A stretch of DNA of 64,000 nt from Streptomonospora mangrovi (GCF_027604915.1 NZ_JAJAQC010000030.1:1-64000), one strand, 5' to 3'. Shown: positions 7,750 to 16,499, numbered from the stretch's first letter. Notes: generated by a model not told the origin, from the letters alone. Translations and numbers: made by a program.

Positions 7750-8577
7750 TCAGCCCGCCGCTCCCCGCCACGCCGCGACGGCCGCGCACAGGGCGGGGTC
7801 GGCGGCGCCGATGAGCCCGGTTCCCTCGAAGGAGCCGGTGAAGCCGAAGGGGGTGCCGTCGAGCCGCCGCAGCGCGCCGCCGGCCTCCTCCAGCACCAGC
7901 CCCGGCGCGGCGACGTCCCAGTCGCGGACGCAGACGTCCTTGACGAACAGGTGCGCCCGCCCCTCGGCGACCCGGCACAGCTTGAGCCCCAGGCTGCCCG
8001 ACTCCAGATAGCCCGTGCAGCCGAAGCGGTCGTAGGCGGCGCGCGCGATGCCGGTCGGGCGCGGCGTGTTGTCGGTGAGCACGCCCGCGCCGGGACCGGG
8101 GTGCGGCGCGGCGGCCAGGCGGCGCCGGCCGTCCGGGGCGCCGCCTTCGGCGAAGGCGCCGCCGCCGCGCACGGCGGTGTAGCGCACCCCCCATTCGGGC
8201 GCGCAGACGGCGGCCAGGACCGGGCGGGCGCCCGCGACCAGCGCGGCCTGGGTGACGTATCCGGGAAAGCCGTGCGCGTAGCTGGCGGTGCCGTCGAGGG
8301 GGTCGATGAGCCAGTAGAGGTCCGGGCGGGGATCGCGCAGCCCGGCGGGGTCCTCCTCGCTGAGCACGGGGATGCCGGGGGCGAGGCGCCGCAGCCGGCC
8401 GGACAGCTCCTCGTGCGCCATGGCGTCGGCCCGCGCCTTGAACTGGGCGCCGTCCCAGTGGCCGGAGGTGGCGCGGGCGTCGGTCCGCCACGCGCGCAGC
8501 AGCGCCCCGGCCTCGGCCACGGCCTCGGCGGCGGCGGGCAGCAGGCCGGCCCACTCCCCGGAGACGTGGCCGCTCAC
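7750..8577 (-). CDS. Inositol monophosphatase family phosphatase
   Basis: A 275-residue member of the Li+-sensitive, Mg2+-dependent phosphatase superfamily. The metal-binding motifs are visible in order: LSEEDP (variant of the GEE motif), WLIDPLDGTASYAHG (the DPxDGT motif) and, near the C-terminus, VCVRDWDVAAPGLVLEEAGG (the WD motif). The substrate could be myo-inositol-1-phosphate, histidinol phosphate or 3'-phosphoadenosine 5'-phosphate; the sequence does not decide. GTG 8577 overlaps the stop of the upstream ATP-grasp gene by four bases (GTGA), so the two are translationally coupled and probably act on related metabolites. Confidence 0.87.
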   Translation of the reverse strand: MSGHVSGEWAGLLPAAAEAVAEAGALLRAWRTDARATSGHWDGAQFKARADAMAHEELSGRLRRLAPGIPVLSEEDPAGLRDPRPDLYWLIDPLDGTASYAHGFPGYVTQAALVAGARPVLAAVCAPEWGVRYTAVRGGGAFAEGGAPDGRRRLAAAPHPGPGAGVLTDNTPRPTGIARAAYDRFGCTGYLESGSLGLKLCRVAEGRAHLFVKDVCVRDWDVAAPGLVLEEAGGALRRLDGTPFGFTGSFEGTGLIGAADPALCAAVAAWRGAAG

Positions 8578-9626
8578 CGCCCGCCGGCCCGGGGCTCGGG
8601 CCAGCCCGCCGGGACCCCGGCGGCCGGGTCCAGCCCGTACTCGGCGAAGCGGGACTCCTCCAGGAACTCGTCGGCCGAGCGGCGGACCATGACCACGCCC
8701 TCCCGCCAGTCGTCGGCCAGGCGGGGGCCGCCCGCCACGGCCTGGCGCAGCAGGCCGCCGATCTCGTCCACCCCGGCCGCCGCCGTCAGCGGCGCGGTGG
8801 AGGAGAAGCGCGGGTTGATCTCGAAGACGCGCGGCTCCCCGTCCGCGTCGAGGGCCAGCTGCACGTTGAACGGCCCGTCGGCGCGCAGCTCGCGCTGCAC
8901 CGCGCGGCAGACCTCGGCGATCCGGTCGTGGCGGCGGGTGACGGCGAACCGGGTCACCCCCTGCTTGAGGATGACCTCCTTGGGCACCACGGCCTGCACC
9001 TCGCCGTCGCGCCACACCACCACCGACACCGTGTACTCCGGGCCGCTGACCTGCTCCTGCACCACCAGCTGGTCGCCCGGCCACACCCCGGAGGTCAGCA
9101 GCCGGTTCAGGTCCTCGGCCGACGCCGACAGCGTGACGCCCCGGCTGCCCCGCCCCGTGCGCGGCTTGACGACCAGCGGCGGTTCGGGGTCGCCCGACCA
9201 CCGCGACGCCAGCGCGGTGCGCGGCACCGGCAGGCCGGCCGCCTCCAGGCGGCGCATCAGCGCGTACTTGTCCAGGCAGGCCGCCACGAACTCCGGGCGC
9301 GGCAGCAGCACGGCGATCCCGTCGCCGGCGAGCGCGGCGACGGGCACCAGCTCCTCGTCCACCAGCGGGACCACCGCGACGGCGTTCTCCTTGAGGCAGA
9401 TGCCGCGGAGTTCCGGCACGAACGCCTCGCTGCCGCCCGGCGGCACCAGATAGGCGCGGTCGGCCAGGTAGAGCCCCGGCGCGCTGGGGTCGATGTCGGT
9501 GGCGACGACGCGGTAGCCGAGCGCCCGCAGGTGCTGCACGGTCCCGGCGGTGGGCGCCGAGCCCGCCGTGGTGACGACGACGGTGGGTGGGGCGGCGGGT
9601 GGGTCGATGGGCTGCGCAGCGGACAC
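8574..9626 (-). CDS. ATP-grasp domain ligase (carbamoyl-phosphate-synthase-like)
   Basis: A 350-residue ATP-grasp protein. Residues 14-110 resemble a pre-ATP-grasp Rossmann-like domain (VVVTTAGSAPTAGTVQHLRA). The ATP-binding region follows (DKYALMRRLEAAGLPVP, PLVVKPRTGRGSRGV, VVQEQVSGPEYTV), and the catalytic end is FNVQLALDADGEPRVFEINPRF with the Glu-Ile-Asn-Pro-Arg metal-binding motif. It should form an acyl-phosphate on a carboxylate and join it to an amine or thiol; the substrate is unknown. GTG 9626 has GGAAGG six bases upstream. The gene heads a two-gene operon with the phosphatase. An unlinked CPSase-like ATP-grasp of this size is often of unknown substrate. Confidence 0.85.
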   Translation of the reverse strand: MSAAQPIDPPAAPPTVVVTTAGSAPTAGTVQHLRALGYRVVATDIDPSAPGLYLADRAYLVPPGGSEAFVPELRGICLKENAVAVVPLVDEELVPVAALAGDGIAVLLPRPEFVAACLDKYALMRRLEAAGLPVPRTALASRWSGDPEPPLVVKPRTGRGSRGVTLSASAEDLNRLLTSGVWPGDQLVVQEQVSGPEYTVSVVVWRDGEVQAVVPKEVILKQGVTRFAVTRRHDRIAEVCRAVQRELRADGPFNVQLALDADGEPRVFEINPRFSSTAPLTAAAGVDEIGGLLRQAVAGGPRLADDWREGVVMVRRSADEFLEESRFAEYGLDPAAGVPAGWPEPRAGGR

Positions 9627-10166
9627 GGGACACCTTCCTCGTCAAGGCCGGCCGGAGGCGACAGGCCGCGCCGCGTCGGGTGATGGGAGCCTAGTTCCAG
9701 ACCGCCGAGATGAGCGAGGGGATGGCGGGGAAGGCGACGAAGGCGGGGGCATCGGTGCCCAGGAGGCGACGTGTGGTCGGAGCGGTGCGGTGTGAGCGAC
9801 CACCGGATCGCAATGCGGTGGCCGAGGTCAGCGACGGGGCGCCAACGGCAGCGGGTGGCCGGGCCGGGCGGTTATCGGGTCGCGCGGCGGGTGGCTGAGG
9901 TGGGGCGTCTCACCGTGTGGCCGCTAGAGCCCTTACGGTGCCGCTCGGATGCCCTTGGTACGCCCCTCGGCGGGGGCAGCGGAAGCAAAGGATGAGAACG
10001 CACGTCGCCGTACGCGGTGTACACGCGAGTTTCCCCTACGCCTCATCGGCGCGGCCCGCCCCGACCGGCCTCGTCGCCAACCCCAACCACCCGCCACCGG
10101 ACCGTTGACCGCCGCCCCGGCTCCCGCGCACCGCCCCACCGGACTTCCTTCAGCGCGGGGTGCTCG
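9627..10166. other. Intergenic region, no gene recognised
   Basis: About 540 bases. Several short frames exist but none has a good ribosome site, sensible amino-acid content or recognisable similarity. It must hold the promoter of the leftward ATP-grasp operon. I see a short palindrome GTGTACAC near 10018 and nothing else convincing. Confidence 0.5.
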
Positions 10167-10793
10167 CTATGCCCGAGGGTCGAGGACCTCGGTCAGGAAG
10201 GACTCCAGGTCGGCGGTTCCGGCGTAGTGGTGCGCCACGATTCCCAACTCCTTGGCCGCCAGGATGTTCTCCTCCCGGTCGTCCACGAACGCGGTGCGCT
10301 CGGGCGCGGTGCCCAACTGGTCGAGGACGTGCCGGTAGACCTCCGGCTCGGGCTTGCAGCGGCCCAGGTCGGCGCTGAAGAACAGGGCCTCGAACCGGGC
10401 CAGGACCGGCGAGTGGCGCAGCGCGCCCGAGATGTCGAAGGGCGCGTTGGACAGCAGGGCCAGGCGCACGCCCCGGTCGGCCAGGCGCTCCAGGACGGCG
10501 GTGCTCTCGGGGCGCACGTGCAGCCAGGAGCCCACGTCCACCGCCCACAGGGCGTGGCGGTGCGCGGCGTCCCAGTCGGCGCCCAGGCGGGCGGCGATCC
10601 GCCGCCAGTACTCGTCGCCGCCGATCCCGGCGTCGTACTCGCGCCGCTCCGCCCAGTAGGCCGTCCAGAACTCCTCGGCGGACCCTCCGGCCAGCCGCTC
10701 CAGGGTGGTGCGGTCCTCGGCCGAGGGCGGCTGGGAGATGACCTCGCCGTAGTCGAAGACGATCGCCTCGACGCGGTGTCCGGCGGCTGCCAT
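10167..10793 (-). CDS. HAD superfamily hydrolase, YihX-like (DxG variant)
   Basis: A 208-residue HAD subfamily IA protein. Motif I is IVFDYGEVIS with nucleophile Asp14. The usual second aspartate at +2 is Gly16, as in YihX-type HADs (FDLGN or FDFGG pattern). Motif II is LALLSNAPF, motif III the Lys in GRCKPEPEVY, and motif IV TAFVDDREENI. A C1-type cap lies between motifs I and II. Likely a sugar-phosphate phosphatase; substrate unknown. ATG 10793 has GAGTGAGG just upstream. It is transcribed leftward, 113 bases after the YbhB gene, and may share its transcript. Confidence 0.86.
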   Translation of the reverse strand: MAAAGHRVEAIVFDYGEVISQPPSAEDRTTLERLAGGSAEEFWTAYWAERREYDAGIGGDEYWRRIAARLGADWDAAHRHALWAVDVGSWLHVRPESTAVLERLADRGVRLALLSNAPFDISGALRHSPVLARFEALFFSADLGRCKPEPEVYRHVLDQLGTAPERTAFVDDREENILAAKELGIVAHHYAGTADLESFLTEVLDPRA

Positions 10794-10906
10794 GGGGATG
10801 CCTCACTCTCGGTCGGGTCAGTCGGGCGCCGCGCCGCCCGCGAGCACGCGGCGCCCGGGACGGACGGGTGCCCGGCCGGGACGGACCCGGGCCGGGCACC
10901 GGGACT

Positions 10907-11443
10907 CTACTTCTGCTCGTAGACGGGCGCGAGGACCGCGCGGGCGATGGCGTGGGAGAACAGGTTGAACCCGAGGAAGGCGGGCGAGGCGGTGGCGTCG
11001 ATACCCAGCGACTCCACGTCCACGGCGTGCACCGCGAACAGGTAGCGGTGCGGCCCGTGCCCGGGCGGCGGGGCGGCGCCGACGTAGCGGCGGCCCCCGG
11101 CGTCGTTGCGCAGGGTGACCGCGCCGGCCGGCAGGCCCGCGCCGGACTCACCGCCCGCGCCCGCGGGCAGCTCGGTGACCGACGCGGGGATGTCGCACAC
11201 CGCCCAGTGCCAGAACCCGCTGGCCGTGGGCGCGTCGGGGTCGAAGCAGGTCACGGCGAAGCTGCGGGTGCCCTCGGGGAACCCGCTCCAGGCCAGGTGC
11301 GGCGACACGTCCTCGCCCCCGGCGCCCATCATGCCGCTGACCTGCGGCGCGGGCAGGGTCTGGCCGTCGGCGACGTCGTCGCTGCGCAGGGTGAAGGCGG
11401 GAAGCGGGGGCAGGAACTCGTACGGGATTGGCGGCTGTGCCAC
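10907..11443 (-). CDS. YbhB/YbcL family Raf-kinase-inhibitor-like protein (PEBP fold)
   Basis: A 178-residue phosphatidylethanolamine-binding-protein-like protein. Diagnostic segments are [40 protein letters not shown] (the DPDAP ligand-pocket motif followed by the HW motif) and [13 protein letters not shown]. Bacterial YbhB-type proteins bind anionic small ligands in the PEBP pocket; a physiological role is not established. No signal peptide, so cytosolic. GTG 11443 has AGGAGG four bases upstream. It is followed leftward by the HAD gene. Confidence 0.92.
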   Translation of the reverse strand: MAQPPIPYEFLPPLPAFTLRSDDVADGQTLPAPQVSGMMGAGGEDVSPHLAWSGFPEGTRSFAVTCFDPDAPTASGFWHWAVCDIPASVTELPAGAGGESGAGLPAGAVTLRNDAGGRRYVGAAPPPGHGPHRYLFAVHAVDVESLGIDATASPAFLGFNLFSHAIARAVLAPVYEQK

Positions 11444-11526
11444 GGGTCCTCCTGTCGAAGTCGAACGGAACGGGGGTCTCCCCGGCCCTCTCTACCCCCA
11501 CGAATACCGCCTGTGCGCCGCGCGCG

Positions 11527-12249
11527 CTAACGCGTGTCGACGCTTTGGAACGACTCCGCCAGCCGGCCCTCGGGCAGGCCCCCGGCCTCGGCGTTGGCGG
11601 CCAGCCACGGCCGCAGGGAGTCGGCGAGGCCGTCGGGGTCCTCGATCTGGCTGGCGTGGCAGGCCAGCGCCGCCATCTTGCGGTCGAACACGTCGGTGAT
11701 GTCGACGTAGACGTCGCAGTCGGGGCCGTGCACCAGCCACACCTCGGGCACCGCCCAGGGCTCCAGCCCTTCGTCGCGCAGCAGTTCGGGGTGGGCGTGG
11801 GGGTTGCGGGCGTCGGGGTAGACCGCGTTGATGGCGGCCTCGCCGGTGGCGAGGTGGTCGGGGTGGCTGGGGGCGATGCGCTTCCAGTCGCGCTCGGGGC
11901 TGGGGATCAGCACGCGGTCGGGGCGGACCTGGCGGATGACGCGGGCGATGTCGCGGCGCAGCTCCAGGGTGGGCAGCACCCGGCCGTCGGCGTAGCCGGT
12001 GAGGAAGCGGACGTCGCCGACCCCCACGGCGGCGGCGGCCTTGCGCTGCTCGGCGCGGCGCAGCTCGGCCATGGCCTCGGCGTCGAGCGTGCGGGTGTCG
12101 CCGCCGGCCTCGCCGGCGGTGACCAGCAGGTAGGTGACCTCGACGCCGGCCTCGGTCCAGACCGCGACCGTGCCCGCGCAGCCGAAGTCGACGTCGTCGG
12201 GGTGCGCCATGACCACCAGCGCGCGTTCAATGTCGGTTGAGGCCGGCAC
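11527..12249 (-). CDS. PIG-L/LmbE family zinc deacetylase
   Basis: A 240-residue N-acetylglucosaminyl deacetylase-fold enzyme. The zinc-binding motif VVMAHPDDVDFGCAGT is near the N-terminus and the second zinc ligand lies in APSHPDHLATGE. These enzymes remove acetyl groups from GlcNAc conjugates; actinobacterial members include the mycothiol enzymes MshB and Mca, but this one is shorter and I cannot assign it to either. The frame opens 90 bases earlier. GTG 12249 is chosen because AGGAGG sits six bases upstream and the conserved core starts about 10 residues later. It lies downstream of, and co-directional with, the MFS gene. Confidence 0.88.
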   Translation of the reverse strand: MPASTDIERALVVMAHPDDVDFGCAGTVAVWTEAGVEVTYLLVTAGEAGGDTRTLDAEAMAELRRAEQRKAAAAVGVGDVRFLTGYADGRVLPTLELRRDIARVIRQVRPDRVLIPSPERDWKRIAPSHPDHLATGEAAINAVYPDARNPHAHPELLRDEGLEPWAVPEVWLVHGPDCDVYVDITDVFDRKMAALACHASQIEDPDGLADSLRPWLAANAEAGGLPEGRLAESFQSVDTR

Positions 12250-12357
12250 GACGGCCCTCCTTTCGCTCCGGGGGCGCCCGCGCGGCGCCCATCCCACCAC
12301 AGCGCCGGACCGGTGCGGACCATTCCGAGCCGGGCGCACCGCCCGCCGCTCCCATTC

Positions 12358-13584
12358 CTACCGCCCGGGTCCGACAGTCCGGCGCCCCAGGGCCGCCGCG
12401 ACGGCCAGGTAGGGCAGCGCGGCCAGCGCGAACAGCGGACCCGCGCCCAACCACACCGAACCCAGGCCGTAGGCGGCGAACACGCACACGGTGGCCGCCT
12501 CGCCGCCGAACCCCGACATCGAGGTCACCGTGGCGCGGGCGCGGTCGCCGACGCCGTCCTGGAGCCGGGCCTCGGCGCAGGCCACGGCCCACTCGGCGGC
12601 GCCGAAGGCCGCCGCCACCAGCAGCAGACCCGCCGGGTGGCCGCTCAGCGCACCGGCGATCTGGCAGAGGGCGGTGGCCACCAGGACCGGCACCGTCCAG
12701 CGCCCGCCGCGCCCGGCCAGCCAGCCGCCCACCACCGAGGCCACCGTGAACGGCAGCAGGTACAGCGGCACCAGCGCCGTGGGCACGCCGGTGTCCCGTA
12801 CCAGCAGCGGGATGAACTCGTCCATGGACAGCGCGGCCAGCAGCACCGACAGCAGCACCAGGGCGCGGCGCAGCGCCGCCGAGCGGGCGACCTCGCCCAG
12901 CCCGTGGCCGAGCACCCCGCGCGCCGATGCGGCGGCGGCGCGCAGTTCGGCGAGGACGGCGCGGACGCCCGCCCCGGTCCGGGCGGTGTCCGGGGCCGGT
13001 CGGGGGTGCTCGGGGAACGTGCGGCCCACCAGCGCGCCGGCGGCGGTGGTCAGCACGCTGACGGCGCCGACCGCCTGGTAGCCGCCGAGCGCCATCACCG
13101 GGACCGCGACGGCGGTGGCCAGCAGGACGGCCACGGCCGCGACGGCGCGGGAGCGGCCGATCAGCCGGGCGTAGGTGGTGGACACCCACCCATCGGGCTC
13201 ATCGGGCTCGGCGTCGTCGTCGGGGGCGGCCAGGGGCGCCTCGGGCGGCGGCGCGCCCGCGCGGGCGCGGTGGATGCGGGTCAGCTCGGTGTAGACCAGC
13301 GCCTGGAGGGTTCCCGAGTGCAGCGCGGTGCCCGCGCCCCACAGCACGAAGCCCAGCGCGAAGGCGGGGTAGCCGGGCGCGAGGGTCCACATGGCGAACC
13401 CGGCGCCGGTGAGCAGCGGGGCGACCGTGAGCATGCGGCGCCGCGAGACCATGTCGGCGAGCACGCCCGAGGGGACCTCGAGCACGATGCCGGTGACCGA
13501 CCACACCGCGAACAGGGAGGCGATCTGGGCGGTGCTCAGCCCGGTGTCGGCGAACAGCAGCGCATAGACCGGGTAGAGCAGCAC
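12358..13584 (-). CDS. MFS transporter with apparently disrupted 5' end
   Basis: At least 408 residues with about 12 hydrophobic helices and the MFS motif between helices 2 and 3 (GVLADMVSRRRML). A soluble loop near residues 120-150 splits the two halves. The substrate is unknown. GTG 13584 is the first legal start in frame, but codons upstream (about 13585-13636) encode AESPLARRLYAYAFLDEF, which looks like the real first helix. That stretch has no start codon; instead ATG 13651 opens a five-codon frame MLILG ending at 13634. Removing one base of CGGC at 13637-13640 would fuse MLIL to the AESPL stretch, giving a normal MFS N-terminus. It is either a natural frameshift, an assembly error, or a leader peptide with reinitiation. 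Confidence 0.78.
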   Translation of the reverse strand: MLLYPVYALLFADTGLSTAQIASLFAVWSVTGIVLEVPSGVLADMVSRRRMLTVAPLLTGAGFAMWTLAPGYPAFALGFVLWGAGTALHSGTLQALVYTELTRIHRARAGAPPPEAPLAAPDDDAEPDEPDGWVSTTYARLIGRSRAVAAVAVLLATAVAVPVMALGGYQAVGAVSVLTTAAGALVGRTFPEHPRPAPDTARTGAGVRAVLAELRAAAASARGVLGHGLGEVARSAALRRALVLLSVLLAALSMDEFIPLLVRDTGVPTALVPLYLLPFTVASVVGGWLAGRGGRWTVPVLVATALCQIAGALSGHPAGLLLVAAAFGAAEWAVACAEARLQDGVGDRARATVTSMSGFGGEAATVCVFAAYGLGSVWLGAGPLFALAALPYLAVAAALGRRTVGPGR

Positions 13585-13633
13585 GAACTCGTCGAGGAAC
13601 GCGTAGGCGTAGAGCCGGCGCGCGAGCGGGGAT

Positions 13634-13651
13634 TCAGCCGAGGATCAACAT
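13634..13651 (-). other. Five-codon leader or frameshifted first exon-like segment of the MFS gene
   Basis: ATG 13651 reads MLILG then TGA. The sequence immediately downstream, in the next frame, continues as a plausible MFS N-terminus. This suggests one extra base (a C or G in CGGC, 13637-13640) relative to the functional gene. Confidence 0.5.
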
Positions 13652-13735
13652 CGCCACGTCATGGTTCGACTCTAGCCGCCCGGGCGCGGCGGCGACAGGG
13701 CTTTTTCCCGCCCCCGGCCCGCCCGCGCGATGGTC

Positions 13736-13741
13736 TAGCGT
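13736..13741 (+). promoter_or_regulatory. -10 box TAGCGT for a leaderless DUF2203 transcript
   Basis: TAGCGT ends seven bases before ATG 13749 and there is no Shine-Dalgarno sequence between them, the arrangement expected if transcription starts at the A of the ATG. No clear -35. Confidence 0.5.
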
Positions 13742-13748
13742 GCCGGGT

Positions 13749-14180
13749 ATGGACGACGCCGCACCCCCGCCCGCCGACCCGTTCGCCGCCGGCCGTCCCG
13801 AGCCCCGGGTGTTCACCCTGGCCCAGGCGCGCGACCTGATGCCCGAGGTGCACCGGCACGCCGCCGAACTCGTGACGCTGCGCGCCGACCTCGCCGAGAT
13901 GGCCGCCGACCTCGGCGCCGGCGGGGAGTCCGCCCTGGGCGGCCGGGCGGAGCTGAAGGCCGCCGAGGCCCGCCTGGGCGAGCTACAGAACTGGTTCGTG
14001 CAGCAGGGCATCGAGGTGAAGGCGCTGGCGCCGCTGCTCATCGACTTCCCGGCGCTGCTGGACGGGGTGTCGGTGCGGCTGTGCTGGCTGGAGGGCGAGG
14101 CCGAACTCGCCTGGTACCACCGGACCGACGTCGGCTTCGCGGGCCGGCGCCCGCTGCCGCCCACCGCGTTCCCCTTCTGA
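13749..14180 (+). CDS. DUF2203 family protein
   Basis: A 143-residue protein whose pattern FTLAQARDLMPEVHRHAAEL (residues 22-41), helical middle, then FVQQGIEVKALAPLLIDFPA and VRLCWLEGEAELAWYHRTD match the DUF2203 family. The function is unknown. The middle is predominantly helical and possibly coiled-coil. It is cytosolic, with no signal or membrane segment. ATG 13749 is preferred over the in-frame GTG three codons earlier because of the leaderless-type -10 box. It is divergent from the MFS gene. Confidence 0.88.
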   Translation: MDDAAPPPADPFAAGRPEPRVFTLAQARDLMPEVHRHAAELVTLRADLAEMAADLGAGGESALGGRAELKAAEARLGELQNWFVQQGIEVKALAPLLIDFPALLDGVSVRLCWLEGEAELAWYHRTDVGFAGRRPLPPTAFPF

Positions 14181-14290
14181 CCCCTTGCGACCGGCTCCGG
14201 CCCGCGCCGCACCGTCCGCGCCGCCTCCCTCGGCGCACCGCGCGCACCGCGCCCGTGATTAGCCGTTCCCTCAGCGGATAGTGACCGGGC

Positions 14291-14725
14291 ATGACTGACA
14301 ACCACCCGGAGGAGCACCCCGCCGACCCCATCAACGACGACGCCGCTGACTGGGAGGAGGCCGGGCTGCCCGCACAGGAGGACACCACCGAGGACCAGAT
14401 CCTGCCCGCCGAGGAGCCCGTCGCGATGGACGAGGTGGGCTCGACCGGCACGGACAAGGAGGCCGGGGAACCCCTCGACGAGGCGCTGGCCCGCGACGAG
14501 CCCGACGTGCCGGGCGCGCTGGGCAGCACCGCCCAGCCGGCCGACCAACTGCCCACCCGCGGCCCCGAGGAGGACCCCGAGGGCGTGCGCCTGGTGGAGT
14601 CCGACGAGGGCCTGCGCGAGGACGCCGAGGACACCATGGTGGCCCGCGAGGCCGGCGTGGACCGGGGCGCCTACAGCGCCGAGGAGGCCGCGGTGCACGA
14701 GGAGGACGAGTCGGACCTCCCCTGA
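14291..14725 (+). CDS. DUF5709 family acidic protein
   Basis: A 144-residue, strongly acidic, probably largely disordered protein. The C-terminal stretch (GVRLVESDEG, then DAEDTMVAREAGVDRGAYSAEEAAVHE) carries the pattern I associate with the actinobacterial DUF5709 family. The function is unknown. ATG 14291 has no Shine-Dalgarno. A GATAGT box at 14277-14282 sits eight bases upstream, so the mRNA may be nearly leaderless. It faces the MBL hydrolase gene across a long shared hairpin. Confidence 0.85.
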   Translation: MTDNHPEEHPADPINDDAADWEEAGLPAQEDTTEDQILPAEEPVAMDEVGSTGTDKEAGEPLDEALARDEPDVPGALGSTAQPADQLPTRGPEEDPEGVRLVESDEGLREDAEDTMVAREAGVDRGAYSAEEAAVHEEDESDLP

Positions 14726-14764
14726 CGCGCCCCCGCCGCGCCCGGCCGCGCACCCCGCCCGTCC

Positions 14765-14815
14765 CGCGCGCCCGGCGTCCCCGCCGGCCGGTCCGGAGGG
14801 GGCGCCGGGCGCGCG
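14765..14815. terminator. Bidirectional hairpin terminator
   Basis: Arms 14765-14782 and 14798-14815 pair over 18 bases with one G-T pair, around a 15-base loop that is itself GC-palindromic. It lies between the convergent DUF5709 and MBL genes. There is no T-run, as is common in high-GC actinomycetes. Confidence 0.65.
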
Positions 14816-14841
14816 TGTGTGCGTACGCGTCCGCGCCGGCG

Positions 14842-15504
14842 CTACCAGCCCCGGGCGCGCCACTCCCCCAGGTGGGGGCGCTCGGCGCCCAGCGTGGTGT
14901 CGGCGCCGTGGCCGGGGTAGACCCAGGTGTCGTCGCCCATCGCCGCGAACACCCGCGCCTCGACGTCGCCGATCAGCGAGGCGAAGTCCTCGGGGCTGCG
15001 GGTCTTGCCGACACCGCCGGGGAACAGGCTGTCGCCGGTGAACAGGTGGGTGTGCCCGGCGGGGTCGTCGTAGCGCAGCGCGATGGAGCCGGGCGTGTGC
15101 CCGCGCAGGTGGACGACCTCCAGGCGGCACTCGCCCACGGCGACGTGCGACCCGTGCTCGACCGGCTCGTCCACCGACACGGGCAGGTCGTCGCTGTCGG
15201 CCGGGTGGGCCACCGTGCGCGCGCCCGTGGTGCCCACGACCTCGGCCAGCGCGCCCCAGTGGTCGGGGTGGCGGTGGGTGGTGACGACCCGGGCCAGGCC
15301 CTGGTCGCCGATCAGCTCCAGGATGCGGTCGGCCTCGGCGGCGGCGTCGATGAGCACGCCCTCGCCGGTGCGGCGGCACCGCAGCAGGTAGGCGTTGTTG
15401 TCCATCGGTCCGACCGCCAGCTTGCTGATGCGCAGGTCGGGCAGTTCGCGTACGTCGGCGGGTCCGCCGACCCGCGTATGGCCTGAGTAAGTCACGTCGT
15501 CCAT
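14842..15504 (-). CDS. MBL-fold metallo-hydrolase (glyoxalase II-like)
   Basis: A 220-residue metallo-beta-lactamase-fold protein. The metal ligands are THRHPDHW (His77, His79, Asp81, His82), the His in HLRGHTPGS, the Asp in HLFTGDSLFPGG, and YPGHG near the end, so the dinuclear site is complete. Likely a thioester or similar hydrolase such as hydroxyacylglutathione-hydrolase-like enzymes; actinomycetes use mycothiol, so the natural thiol may differ. ATG 15504 overlaps the TAA of the upstream enoyl-CoA hydratase gene by one base (TAATG), with GAGGTGG upstream, which argues for this start over the one four codons earlier. Translational coupling suggests a shared pathway. Confidence 0.9.
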   Translation of the reverse strand: MDDVTYSGHTRVGGPADVRELPDLRISKLAVGPMDNNAYLLRCRRTGEGVLIDAAAEADRILELIGDQGLARVVTTHRHPDHWGALAEVVGTTGARTVAHPADSDDLPVSVDEPVEHGSHVAVGECRLEVVHLRGHTPGSIALRYDDPAGHTHLFTGDSLFPGGVGKTRSPEDFASLIGDVEARVFAAMGDDTWVYPGHGADTTLGAERPHLGEWRARGW

Positions 15505-16376
15505 TACAGCACCCACCTCGGTGTGCGTTTCCGCAGGAAGGCGGCCCTGCCCTCGGCCGCGTCGTCGCTCGCGAAGTACTCCGCGGAGACCCCGGCCAGG
15601 CGCGCGAGTTCGGCGGCGCGCTCGCCCGGGGGCACCGCGCCGGCCCCGGCCAGGACCTCCTTGGTGGCGCGCAGCGCCCGCGGCGCGGCGGCCCGCAGGC
15701 CGTCCAGGACCGACTCGGTGGCGGAGTCGAGGTCGGCGCGCGGCACGGCGACGGTGACCAGGCCGGCCGCTGCGGCGGTGGCGGCGTCGAAGGTCTCGCC
15801 GGTGAGGAAGTAGCGGGCGAGTTGGCGGTTGTGCATGCGCAGCGCGACGGGCAGCGAGATGATCGCGGGCACCACGCCGATGCGGACCTCGGTGAAGGCG
15901 AAGGTGATGTCGTCGGGCGCGATGGCGATGTCGGCGGCGGCCACCAGCCCGATCCCGCCGGCCCGCGCGGGGCCGTTGAGCCGGACCACCACGGGCTTGG
16001 GCGCCTCCATCAGGGCGCCGAACAGCTCGTGCATGCCGGGCGCGGCGACGGCGGGCGGGCGGCCGGCGCGCTCGGCCTCGATCTCCTTGAGGTCGGCGCC
16101 GGCGCAGAACGCCGGTCCGGCGCCGGTGAGCAGCACGGCGCGCACGGAGTCGTCGGCCATGGCGGCGGCCAGGCCGGCGGCGAGGTCGGCGCGCAGCCGC
16201 GCCGACAGGGCGTTGCGGTTGGCCGGGGAGTCCAGTGTGAGGACGGCGATCCCGCGGCGGGTGTCGCGGCGCACCAGGGGCGCCTCATCGCCGGGACCGG
16301 TGGGGGGCGCGGGCTGGCTGGTGTCGGCCCGGGCGGTGTGCGTTCGGGCCGGTGGGTGGTCGGCTTCCTCCGCCAT
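15504..16376 (-). CDS. Enoyl-CoA hydratase/isomerase family protein
   Basis: A 290-residue crotonase-fold enzyme. The first 35 residues are a polar Pro/Thr-rich extension. The core then shows RNALSARLRADL, the CoA/oxyanion segment LLTGAGPAFCAGADLKEIE, and the second oxyanion segment LNGPARAGGIGLVAAADIAI. FTEVRIGVVPAI supplies the Glu of ordinary crotonases. Likely hydrates or isomerises an enoyl-CoA; chain length is not readable. No other beta-oxidation gene is adjacent. It is coupled to the MBL hydrolase through TAATG. Confidence 0.9.
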   Translation of the reverse strand: MAEEADHPPARTHTARADTSQPAPPTGPGDEAPLVRRDTRRGIAVLTLDSPANRNALSARLRADLAAGLAAAMADDSVRAVLLTGAGPAFCAGADLKEIEAERAGRPPAVAAPGMHELFGALMEAPKPVVVRLNGPARAGGIGLVAAADIAIAPDDITFAFTEVRIGVVPAIISLPVALRMHNRQLARYFLTGETFDAATAAAAGLVTVAVPRADLDSATESVLDGLRAAAPRALRATKEVLAGAGAVPPGERAAELARLAGVSAEYFASDDAAEGRAAFLRKRTPRWVL

Positions 16377-16499
16377 GGGTGCGGCGGCCCCTTTCCTGGG
16401 TCGGGGACGAGGACGGACGGTGGTCGGTGGTCGTGGTCGGCGGCCCGCTCGCGCGGACGCCGGGCGGCCGGCGCGCCGGCGGCGCCCGCCCGGCCGCGT

